Positions 17,146-24,429 of a stretch of DNA of 34,522 nucleotides are shown here, piece after piece (position 1 is the first letter of the stretch; each line of letters starts with the position of its first letter). This DNA comes from an uncultured Brachyspira sp. (GTDB taxonomy: Bacteria > Spirochaetota > Brachyspiria > Brachyspirales > Brachyspiraceae): positions 1-34,522 of the forward strand of contig NZ_CAKVGN010000026.1 in assembly GCF_934747485.1 (NCBI RefSeq), in the 5' to 3' direction. Both the position numbers and the translations under genes were made by a program. The notes beneath the pieces were generated by a model. It was not told the origin of the DNA and did not search any database. It saw only the letters and a program-made list of their open reading frames with translations.

Positions 17146-17244
17146 TAAAAGAATTACATATCTCATAATATTGTTTTTTTTTGATTTTTAAGTTATACTA
17201 ATATAATAAAAAATTATTTATTATTTGTAGAGTATAATTATAAT

Positions 17245-18030
17245 ATGTGGAAAGAAGATAGACATAAATCAATTTTAGAGCTTTTACAAAAAGAAAAAAT
17301 TATGGATATCAATGATTTAGCTAATAAATTTCAGCTTTCTGTAATTACTATAAGAAATGATATTAGAGAATTATATAAAAAAGGGTTAATAAAGAGACAA
17401 TACGGCAAACTAATGTTGCCTAATTATGATGAAGAGAATTATTTAGAATTTGTTGGTACTCCTTTTGATAGTAGAAAAATGGAAGATTTTGATATAAAAA
17501 ATAAATTAGCTGATTATGTATTTTCTGAAGTTTTGAAAGTTTCAAGTATATTTATAGATGATTCATCTACTGTTTCACATTTATTGCCATTATTAAAAAA
17601 TACATCAGGAATAACTGTAATTACTCCAAGTATATTAGCAATAGAATATTTTAGTTCTGTACCAAATGTGCATACTATAGGTTTAGGTGGAACTGTATGT
17701 ACAATACATAAATCATTCATTGGTCAGATAGCGATAGAGCAAATGTTTAAACATTCTATAGATATTGCTATATTTAGTTGCTATGGAATATCTGAGAAGT
17801 TGGGGTGTTTAGAAAATTTTCATTCTATAGTTGATATAAAAAAGGCTGCTGCTTTAAGGAGTAAAAGAAATATTGTTCTATTAAGTTCAAAAAAATGGGA
17901 GATAAATAAAGGGGTTAATTCTTTATCTTGGAATAATATTTCCCAAATTATATCAGATGATGCTCCTAAATCAGATAATATATTAAAAATAGCAAAAGAA
18001 AATAATATTACTATAAGTATAGTAAAATAA
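17245..18030 (+). CDS. DeoR-family transcriptional regulator of the hexitol operon
   Basis: The 261-residue protein has the DeoR N-terminal winged helix-turn-helix (about 6-57: RHKSILELLQKEKIMDINDL, then SVITIRNDIRELYKKGLIKR). Its C-terminal sugar-phosphate sensor domain (about 80-250) shows IFIDDSSTVSHLLPLL, VITPSILAIEYF and GLGGTV. The fold of the second half is related to ribose-5-P isomerase and binds a phosphorylated sugar as effector. It is divergent from the PTS operon, 187 bases apart, so it most likely represses that operon and itself. The effector would be a hexitol phosphate or ketohexose phosphate. The ribosome binding site is weak. Confidence 0.88.
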   Translation: MWKEDRHKSILELLQKEKIMDINDLANKFQLSVITIRNDIRELYKKGLIKRQYGKLMLPNYDEENYLEFVGTPFDSRKMEDFDIKNKLADYVFSEVLKVSSIFIDDSSTVSHLLPLLKNTSGITVITPSILAIEYFSSVPNVHTIGLGGTVCTIHKSFIGQIAIEQMFKHSIDIAIFSCYGISEKLGCLENFHSIVDIKKAAALRSKRNIVLLSSKKWEINKGVNSLSWNNISQIISDDAPKSDNILKIAKENNITISIVK

Positions 18031-18061
18031 ATTAATAAAAAATTTTGGAAATTAATAGACT

Positions 18062-18919
18062 ATGAGAATATATTCACTTGCAATAAATATAAGTATAGGG
18101 TTTGAGGATATAATAGAAGCTATTATAGAAAATGGTGTATTAAATATATTAGGTTATAATATAGAGTTTCCTGTAAATAACAACAATATTGCTGTAGTTA
18201 ATATATATAATGAAAATATGGAAAAACTAGAAAATAATTTAAATATAATAAAAGAAAATATTGATGATATAGCAGAATACAATTATGAAATAAAAGAATT
18301 AAATTCAGATGAATATTTAACATCATATATGGCATTTTTAAAACCTTTTCAAATTGGAGATATAACCATAGTACCAAATTTAAAAGATGATAATAATAAT
18401 GATGAAGATGCATTATATATAGCTAAACAATATGCATTTGGCACAGGCACTCATGAAACAACATTTTTAGCTCTTGATATGATTAATGAATACTCAAAAA
18501 ACAATAATATTTCTTCTAAAGTAATAGCTGATATTGGATGCGGAAGCGGCATACTTTCTTTATTTTGCTGTAAATTAGGTGCTAATAATATCACTTCTGT
18601 AGATATTGATAATGATGCTGTTAATTGTACTTTAGATAATGCTAAGTATAATAATATAAAATTAAATAATGTTTTTTTAGGAAGTGCTGATAGTTTACAT
18701 AATTCTCAATACGATTTAGTAATAGCGAACATTGAAACAGATATATTAATAGATATATTGCCTAATTTAAAAAGAATACTAAAAGAAAACGGACATTTAA
18801 TATTATCTGGAATATTAGCAGAAAAAGAAAGTTTTATGGATGAAGCTATAAAACAAAATAATTTAACAATATTAGAGAGAAAGCAAAAAAATGATTGGAT
18901 ATCTCTTCTTTTAAGATGA
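18062..18919 (+). CDS. prmA: ribosomal protein L11 methyltransferase (PrmA)
   Basis: The 285-residue protein has the PrmA N-terminal substrate-recognition part (about 1-110). The linker motif FGTGTHETT (usually GTGTHPTT) is followed by an SAM-binding fold: motif I ADIGCGSGIL, motif II TSVDIDNDAV and the post-motif LVIANIETDILI. PrmA methylates the N-terminus and lysines of ribosomal protein L11. The gene follows the DeoR gene by 31 bases on the same strand; this is probably chance neighbourhood rather than a shared function. Its stop is five bases from the convergent galT stop, with a weak AT-rich stem (TTAAAAA/TTTTTAA, 18924-18940) at the junction. Confidence 0.9.
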   Translation: MRIYSLAINISIGFEDIIEAIIENGVLNILGYNIEFPVNNNNIAVVNIYNENMEKLENNLNIIKENIDDIAEYNYEIKELNSDEYLTSYMAFLKPFQIGDITIVPNLKDDNNNDEDALYIAKQYAFGTGTHETTFLALDMINEYSKNNNISSKVIADIGCGSGILSLFCCKLGANNITSVDIDNDAVNCTLDNAKYNNIKLNNVFLGSADSLHNSQYDLVIANIETDILIDILPNLKRILKENGHLILSGILAEKESFMDEAIKQNNLTILERKQKNDWISLLLR

Positions 18920-18923
18920 TTTC

Positions 18924-19922
18924 TTAAAAAGCATTTTTTAAATCTTTTGTAGCGTCTTCTGGTGTAATTGAGTTTATAAAAACACCGCTTCCAAGCTCAT
19001 ATCCTGCAAGCTTGCTCATTTTAGGCATTATATCCAAAAACCAATGACTTGAATAAGAGTATTTTTTTTCTAATGCTGGAGTGAGAGTATGAAGCACATA
19101 ATTAAAGCTAATTTCTCCAAGCACTTTTTTAATTCTATTAAATACATCTTTAACAATACTTGCAAATTGAGATATACAATCTTCAGAATATACTATACTG
19201 TCTGAATGTTTTTTTGGTAATATATAAATTTGATATGGAGATTTTGAAGCGAAAGGAGATATTGCTATAAACTCATCATTTTCACATATCACTCTTTCAT
19301 TAATCTTTTTCTCTTCTTCTATCATGCTGCAATAAACGCATTTTTTATTTTCATTATAATATTCTAAAGAGCCGTATATTTCTTCCATTATTTGAATAGG
19401 TATGAAAGGAGTTGTCATCATCTGAGCATGCGAATGTATTAAGCTAGCTCCAGCCTCTCTGCCAAAGTTTTTAAAAAGCAAGCTATATAACATATCTTTT
19501 TCTTTAGACAATTCCTGTAATCTCATTATTATAGCTTCAAATATAAAAAGCAAATCTTTTTCTTTAGCATTATAATAATTAAAGTTATGATTAGGGTTTT
19601 CTATAATAACATCATGAAATCCCTTACAAATATCAGCTTCAAAGAAATTATTTTTATTAGGCAGCTCATTAGGATTACTTTGTGCAATTATTGGATATTT
19701 ATTTGGTACTATTCTTACCATCCATTCTTTTTTATCATTAAAAATAATGGTAGAATGTTCCGGTGTTTTATCTTCATTTCCTTTACAAAATGGACAAGTA
19801 GCCTCAGAAGTTACTACGCTGCAATTTTCTTCAATATTGATATAATCACTTGGTCTGCCCATTCTTTCGGAAGCTATAATAACAGACTGCTTAGTGATAG
19901 GGTCTTTTCTTATATGAGGCAT
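18924..19922 (-). CDS. galT: galactose-1-phosphate uridylyltransferase family (GalT)
   Basis: This 332-residue HIT-superfamily nucleotidyltransferase has the metal motif CPFC (Cys43, Cys46) and a second CVYC pair near 195-198. The active-site motif HSHAQ (163-167) has the nucleophile at His165. Classical GalT has HPHGQ; the HSHAQ form is seen in other bacterial members, so UDP-glucose plus galactose-1-P is the likely but not certain reaction. Start MPHIRKDPITKQSVIIASER fits the family. Its ATG overlaps the stop of the response-regulator gene by one base, so they are co-transcribed. Neither galK nor galE is present in the window. Confidence 0.88.
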   Translation of the reverse strand: MPHIRKDPITKQSVIIASERMGRPSDYINIEENCSVVTSEATCPFCKGNEDKTPEHSTIIFNDKKEWMVRIVPNKYPIIAQSNPNELPNKNNFFEADICKGFHDVIIENPNHNFNYYNAKEKDLLFIFEAIIMRLQELSKEKDMLYSLLFKNFGREAGASLIHSHAQMMTTPFIPIQIMEEIYGSLEYYNENKKCVYCSMIEEEKKINERVICENDEFIAISPFASKSPYQIYILPKKHSDSIVYSEDCISQFASIVKDVFNRIKKVLGEISFNYVLHTLTPALEKKYSYSSHWFLDIMPKMSKLAGYELGSGVFINSITPEDATKDLKNAF

Positions 19923-20284
19923 TATCCTATGAGCCTTTTAATTTTATCTTTAATTTCTGTGAGATTACCAGATTTTAATATATATCCATCTGCATTCCAT
20001 ACTTGAAACTCATGTCTATAATTATTATAGGCAGTACATATTATAATAGGCAATTCTCTATGATTTTCACGAACCTTTCCGAGAAAGTCTAATCCGTCCA
20101 TTTTAGGCATTTTTATATCTAATGTTATTAAATCTATATGTGGATTATCTTTATTAATCATTTCTAAAGCTTCTTCTCCGCTGTCTGTGGATACTACATT
20201 ATATCCCTCATCTCTAAACTCTTCCTCAAAAAGTGTTCTAATGCTTTTTTCATCATCAAGCACTAATATAGTTTTTTTAGGCAT
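19922..20284 (-). CDS. single-domain response regulator (CheY-like receiver)
   Basis: The 120-residue receiver domain has no output domain. The acidic pocket is Asp10-Asp11, the phosphoacceptor Asp56 (LDIKMPKMDG), the switch Thr84 and the conserved Lys104. Such stand-alone receivers act in phosphorelays or by protein contact. No histidine kinase lies nearby. It sits directly upstream of galT with a one-base overlap, an uncommon pairing. It has its own promoter and an AAGGAG ribosome binding site. Confidence in the domain is high; partners are unknown. It is not evidently the chemotaxis CheY. Confidence 0.93.
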   Translation of the reverse strand: MPKKTILVLDDEKSIRTLFEEEFRDEGYNVVSTDSGEEALEMINKDNPHIDLITLDIKMPKMDGLDFLGKVRENHRELPIIICTAYNNYRHEFQVWNADGYILKSGNLTEIKDKIKRLIG

Positions 20285-20312
20285 ATAAATGCTCCTTAAT
20301 AATCTTAATTAT

Positions 20313-20340
20313 ATTATAATTATACAATAAAAAAAGTCAA
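20313..20340 (-). promoter_or_regulatory. promoter of the response regulator-galT operon
   Basis: On the minus strand TTGACT (20340-20335) and TATAAT (20318-20313) are 16 bases apart, about 29 bases upstream of the response-regulator ATG. An AAGGAG ribosome binding site (20297-20292) follows at good spacing. Confidence 0.7.
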
Positions 20341-20347
20341 ATAGATT

Positions 20348-20388
20348 TTTACACAATAAATATAACAATATTTTATTAAAAGTGTAAA
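20348..20388. terminator. candidate hairpin downstream of proC
   Basis: TTTACAC (20348-20354) and GTGTAAA (20382-20388) form an outer stem. An inner AATAAATAT/ATATTTTATT stem closes on a four-base loop, with a four-base bulge. It lies just beyond the proC stop and before the next promoter, a good place for a terminator. It lacks a clean T run in the proC direction, so the call is weak. Confidence 0.35.
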
Positions 20389-20404
20389 TATTATTTTTTA
20401 GCAA

Positions 20405-21193
20405 TTATTTCTTCTCGCTGTCTATAGATTTTTGATATGTTGCTAATAATGACTCTATAATTCCGCTCCTTACAGATTTTTGTTCTAATACTTCAACACC
20501 TTTTATGGTAATACCAGCAGGGGTACAAACATTATCCTTAAGCTCAGCAGGGTGCTTTTTAGATTCCAAAACCATAGAACCAGCACCTTTAAAAACTTGA
20601 CTTGCAATCTCTATAGCACTTTTTCTATCTATACCCATCAATACTCCAGCATCGCTCATAGCTTCTATTAATATATACATAAAAGCAGGCGAACAACCAG
20701 CCATAGCATTATAAGCATGTATCTTATCTTCTGATATTATTTTTACCATCGCAACTTTGCTTAAAAGTTCAATTATAGCCGCTTCAAGTATTTTGTTTTG
20801 AGATTCCACAATAGATATAAAACCATTACAAGTTTTTACAGGAGTATTCGGCATTATTCTAATAATGTTTTCTGTATTGAATAATTGTTTTAATTCAGAA
20901 ACAGAAACTGAAGCTGCAACACTCACTATTGTAGTATCTTTTCTTATACTATTTTCTATCTCTTTAGCTATATCATTAACCATATAAGGCTTAACTGCTA
21001 TAAATAAAATATCTGCTTCCTCTGCTATTTTTTTATTATTATTAAATGTTTTTATTTCAAGATTTTTTTCTATTTGTTCTTTTTTTTCTTTTGTCTTTAC
21101 GCTTGCTATTATATTATCTTTATTTATACCAGCTTTAATAAAACCTTCTATTAAAGCTAAACCCATAGCACCCGCACCAATAAAGCCTATCAT
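20405..21193 (-). CDS. proC: pyrroline-5-carboxylate reductase (ProC)
   Basis: The 262-residue protein opens with the dinucleotide motif GFIGAGAMG. It has the family core AVKPYMV and RIMPNTPV, and the C-terminal signature MAGCSPAFMYILIEAMSDAGVLMG, split as in other ProC proteins. It reduces pyrroline-5-carboxylate to proline with NAD(P)H in the cytosol. Length is typical (about 265-275). Its start overlaps the thioesterase stop by four bases, making it the last gene of the NagB-like/NagA operon; that link to amino-sugar use looks incidental. Confidence 0.93.
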   Translation of the reverse strand: MIGFIGAGAMGLALIEGFIKAGINKDNIIASVKTKEKKEQIEKNLEIKTFNNNKKIAEEADILFIAVKPYMVNDIAKEIENSIRKDTTIVSVAASVSVSELKQLFNTENIIRIMPNTPVKTCNGFISIVESQNKILEAAIIELLSKVAMVKIISEDKIHAYNAMAGCSPAFMYILIEAMSDAGVLMGIDRKSAIEIASQVFKGAGSMVLESKKHPAELKDNVCTPAGITIKGVEVLEQKSVRSGIIESLLATYQKSIDSEKK

Positions 21194-21627
21194 TCTCTAT
21201 CTCCTTTATTATTATAATTATTTGGAACTACCGCCATAGTACCAAGCATTTTAGCAAGAATTTTGTTTTCTTCATCTAAAACATTAGCCTCAACTACTAT
21301 TAGACTTTTTCCTGCCTTCAACACTTCTCCAACACATATTACTTTTTTACACACAACAGGTCGAAGATAATTGATTTTTAAATCAGATGTTACAACATGC
21401 TTACCTTCTTCAAGAACACTAAAAGCAGCAAATCCGGAAGCAGTATCAAGCATTGAAGCAACAACTCCCCCATGCATAAATCCTAAAGCCTGAGAGAACT
21501 CTTTTTTATTTTCTAAAGATATCACAACTTTGCCAACATCTGCCTCTTCTAATTTGCAGCCTATGAAATTTAAAAAATCTTGCTTATAAAATATATCATA
21601 GAGCCTTTTGTATACATTTTCTTTCAT
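21190..21627 (-). CDS. PaaI-type hotdog-fold thioesterase
   Basis: This 145-residue single hotdog domain has the PaaI/YdiI signature GFMHGGVVASMLDTASGFAA (about 49-68), with the HGG turn and the Asp of the active-site helix, and a following strand DLKINYLRPV. Members hydrolyse acyl-CoA or aryl-CoA esters; the substrate cannot be read from sequence. It lies 14 bases after the NagA fusion gene and overlaps proC by four bases, so it is part of the same transcript. Confidence 0.87.
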   Translation of the reverse strand: MKENVYKRLYDIFYKQDFLNFIGCKLEEADVGKVVISLENKKEFSQALGFMHGGVVASMLDTASGFAAFSVLEEGKHVVTSDLKINYLRPVVCKKVICVGEVLKAGKSLIVVEANVLDEENKILAKMLGTMAVVPNNYNNKGDRE

Positions 21628-21641
21628 GTATTATTATTCCT

Positions 21642-23606
21642 TTATGCATTACTTTCCCATTCATAGTCATAATCATATTTTTTGTAATTACCCTTAAATA
21701 CAACCCCTTTTACAACTAACTTTTCATCTAATATAACTAAATCAGCAATATATCCTTCTTTTATCTTTCCATATTTATCATCTATTCCTATAACTTGAGC
21801 AGGATAAAGCGAAGCCATTTTTAATGCTTCTTCCACTGTAGCACCTACCTGATTAACAACATTTCTTACAGATTGACTCATAGTAATAGAAGCTCCGCCC
21901 AAAGTACCATTATCATCTATAAGCCTGTTTCCGTCTCTATGTATCTTTTTGCCAGCCCAAATATATTCTTTTATTTCCGGAGCAGCAGCAGGAGCTATAG
22001 CATCTGTTACAATACATATATGACCTGTTTTTAATTTGTAAGCAAGCTCCACAGAAGCAAAATCACAATGCACCCCATCGCATATTAAACCAGCATACAT
22101 ATCCTTAGTTTCAAGTACAGCACCCACAGCACCGGGCTCTCTTGACCCCCAAGGACGCATAGCATTAAATAAGTGAGTAGCAAAAGTTATTCCATAAGGT
22201 ATTTTCTCTTTTATTTCATTATAAGTGCCGTTAGTGTGCCCTACAGATACTACTTTTCCAGCCTTAGCAAATGCCTCTATTACCTTACCGTCCACCATCT
22301 CTGGAGCAACTGTTACCATAACACATTTTGAAGCATTAATCTTTTTTATCATATTCATATCTGCTTCTCTTATAAACTTCTCATTATGTATACCTCGTTT
22401 TTCATGAGATATATAAGGACCTTCAAAATGTATTCCGAGAACACCTATAACAGATAAGTCTTCTATGCTGTTAAATAAGTCTATGATTTTTAACATATAT
22501 TCATCGCCGTTTGTAATTACTGTAGGCAAATAAGAAGTACAGCCGTATCTCTGACAAACTTCATTCATGTTTTTTAATGTATCAACTGTTGGGCTTGCAT
22601 TAATATCATAGCCTCCTATACCATTAACTTGCAAATCTATATAACCGGGAGCTACTATCTTTCCTCCTAAATCTATTCTTGTAATTACAGCATCAACATC
22701 TATTTCTTTCTCTACGCTTTTTATAATATTATTTTCTATTACTATACAATGCCCGTCTATAAACTTCTCTCCGTCAAATATTCTGATGTTTGTAAGAGCA
22801 TAATAAGATTTATAAAGACCTTTAATAAGCTCTTTAGGGTGAAGACTTTTACTCTCTAAACTTTTAGCATATTTATAAGTTTTTACTTTCAAATCGCTGC
22901 TTGACTCTTCATCAGCAACAATTATAAGTTTTTTATGCTCCTGTAAAACAGAAGTAGGGTAGAACTGGCTTATTGCTCCCTCCACACAATGAGACAATGC
23001 ATCAGATACATCATAACCATTAGCCATAACAAGTATATATCTTGCATTAAAAGCCTCTTCAAATCCAAGAGTAAATCCTTCTCTCGGAAACATCTCCACA
23101 GGCATATTAAATTTTCTTGCCTCATAGCTTCTAATTATCTCACTTATCTTTTTATCCCTTACACTTCCTTCTAATGATGAACTTGGAGTGTTAAGTAAAA
23201 AACTTCCATCTTCTGCTAAATTATCTATAAGCAATGTTATGTTGCCAAGTTTTTTAATTATGTTTGACATTCTTTTAGCTTCTTTTTTTCTGTCTGTAAC
23301 CTTACTATTAAACAGATGCACATTTTCTTTAGGTATATCTATATATTTAAGAAAGTTTTCTTCTAAATATTTTTGAGATATGTTTGAGTCTATATATTCT
23401 CCGGAAGAAACTATATGTATATTTTTAAATGATACTATATTGTCATTATAAAAAGATAATAATTTTTCATAATAAGCTTTATCTACATATCTTAAAGGAA
23501 AAGATAATACAAAAGGCTTTTTTCTGTCAGAATAATCTAATATGCATTTTACAGTGTAATATGCTGCCCATTCATAAACACTTTCATTAGTTATAATGAT
23601 TCTCAT
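21642..23606 (-). CDS. fusion: degenerate NagB-like domain + N-acetylglucosamine-6-phosphate deacetylase (NagA)
   Basis: Residues 1 to about 255 align along their length with glucosamine-6-P deaminase (SFKNIHIVSSGEY; DIPKENVHLFN; ADEESSSDLKVKT). Key residues differ: E. coli Asp72 is Gly69, His143 is Ser135, Glu148 is Thr140, and the phosphate loop PTGGTP is missing; only Asp141 (Asp133) remains. Residues about 268-654 are a full NagA amidohydrolase: GIHFEGPYI, VSVGHTNG, THLFNAMRPW and IVTDAIAP supply the metal and catalytic residues. The deacetylase should be active, making glucosamine-6-P; the N-domain is probably a non-catalytic binding or regulatory module. It follows the second NagB-like gene by nine bases. 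One unbroken frame joins both domains. Confidence 0.9.
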   Translation of the reverse strand: MRIIITNESVYEWAAYYTVKCILDYSDRKKPFVLSFPLRYVDKAYYEKLLSFYNDNIVSFKNIHIVSSGEYIDSNISQKYLEENFLKYIDIPKENVHLFNSKVTDRKKEAKRMSNIIKKLGNITLLIDNLAEDGSFLLNTPSSSLEGSVRDKKISEIIRSYEARKFNMPVEMFPREGFTLGFEEAFNARYILVMANGYDVSDALSHCVEGAISQFYPTSVLQEHKKLIIVADEESSSDLKVKTYKYAKSLESKSLHPKELIKGLYKSYYALTNIRIFDGEKFIDGHCIVIENNIIKSVEKEIDVDAVITRIDLGGKIVAPGYIDLQVNGIGGYDINASPTVDTLKNMNEVCQRYGCTSYLPTVITNGDEYMLKIIDLFNSIEDLSVIGVLGIHFEGPYISHEKRGIHNEKFIREADMNMIKKINASKCVMVTVAPEMVDGKVIEAFAKAGKVVSVGHTNGTYNEIKEKIPYGITFATHLFNAMRPWGSREPGAVGAVLETKDMYAGLICDGVHCDFASVELAYKLKTGHICIVTDAIAPAAAPEIKEYIWAGKKIHRDGNRLIDDNGTLGGASITMSQSVRNVVNQVGATVEEALKMASLYPAQVIGIDDKYGKIKEGYIADLVILDEKLVVKGVVFKGNYKKYDYDYEWESNA

Positions 23607-23615
23607 ATATTCTCC

Positions 23616-24383
23616 TTAAAATAATTTTTGTTTTATTTTCATAGATACAGTTTGACTTGATAATCTCAAAGATGATTCATAATCTGCTATTACCGTAACA
23701 TCACTATGTTTTTGCAATTTGCTTAGAGGTGAAGAGTTGCTTATACCGCACTCTAAGCAATCTCTAAGAGAACAAGAGTTTTCTATACCAGATGATGTTA
23801 GTAAAATAGTATCAACTATATCTATAATGCCCATTCCCATGCTAAATACCATAGTTGGCACTTCTTTTTCAAATTTTGTTTTAATTGCTTTTATGGAATG
23901 TTCGCTTAATGTTTTTAATCTAAATAATGATGATAATGATGACATTCTCTCATTTCCTGCTGAAGTAGAGTCTGGTGTGAGAGAGTACCATATAACATCA
24001 AATCTACCTATTTTCTCTATTGTTTTTAATTGATTTTCCATTTGGCTTTCATCTTTGCTTCCGTCAAATAAAAATTGATTTTTTGTAGGAATATTTAGTT
24101 TTGAAAGTAAGTTCTCTTTTAAAAAATATGCTTTGCTGTTTTTATCATCTTGAGATAATCCAACATATTCTGATTGCTGAAATATAAATATGTTTTTAAA
24201 ATTAATATTATAATTTTTTACGTTTTCTATTATTGCTTTATAAATATCTTTTGTATCATACTCACTAGAAACAGAAATATATAATTTTTCTTTTGTTTTT
24301 TGTTTCTTTTCTAAAAAATGCAGAATATGATTTGCTGTAAAATATGTATAATCCTTATAGGAATCTGCTATATATATATTCAT
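23616..24383 (-). CDS. free-standing NagB-like protein with altered active site
   Basis: This 255-residue protein has the NagB fold and order: FKNIFIFQQSEYVGL, LNIPTKNQFLFDGS, PDSTSAGNERMSSL and VIADYESSLRL. Compared with E. coli NagB, Asp72 is Ser71 and His143 is Thr140, while Asp141 (Asp138) and Glu148 (Glu145) remain. The phosphate loop PTGGTP reads SSEYDT. Deaminase activity is therefore doubtful. I choose the ATG at 24383: an in-frame TTG at 24401 lies inside the upstream hairpin, and NagB homology starts at the ATG. Its ribosome binding site (GAGGG, 24399-24395) is in the 3' arm of that hairpin. It leads the operon containing the NagB/NagA fusion. Confidence 0.82.
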   Translation of the reverse strand: MNIYIADSYKDYTYFTANHILHFLEKKQKTKEKLYISVSSEYDTKDIYKAIIENVKNYNINFKNIFIFQQSEYVGLSQDDKNSKAYFLKENLLSKLNIPTKNQFLFDGSKDESQMENQLKTIEKIGRFDVIWYSLTPDSTSAGNERMSSLSSLFRLKTLSEHSIKAIKTKFEKEVPTMVFSMGMGIIDIVDTILLTSSGIENSCSLRDCLECGISNSSPLSKLQKHSDVTVIADYESSLRLSSQTVSMKIKQKLF

Positions 24384-24429
24384 AAAAAAATAAGCCCTCA
24401 ATTTAGTTAAAAATCAATATGGGCTTATT
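24384..24429 (-). terminator. terminator or attenuator hairpin before the NagB-like gene
   Basis: Read on the minus strand, AATAAGCCC (24429-24421) and GGGCTTATT (24397-24389) form a nine-base stem around a 23-base loop, followed by a run of seven T (24390-24384). The left arm overlaps the last codons of the lyase gene. The T run ends directly against the ATG of the NagB-like gene. The right arm includes that gene's ribosome binding site, so folding would both stop transcription and hide the start. Confidence 0.7.

Noticed and set aside
18924..18946. Strong terminator between prmA and galT
   Set aside because: Only a seven-base A/T stem with a three-base loop is present; it is too weak to call on its own.
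21642..23606. NagB/NagA fusion as a sequencing error joining two genes
   Set aside because: The frame is continuous with a plausible linker, and the N-domain is diverged in the same positions as the neighbouring NagB-like protein, so an artefact is unlikely.
24384..24401. TTG start at 24401 for the NagB-like gene
   Set aside because: It would fall inside the terminator hairpin and adds six residues with no NagB counterpart.
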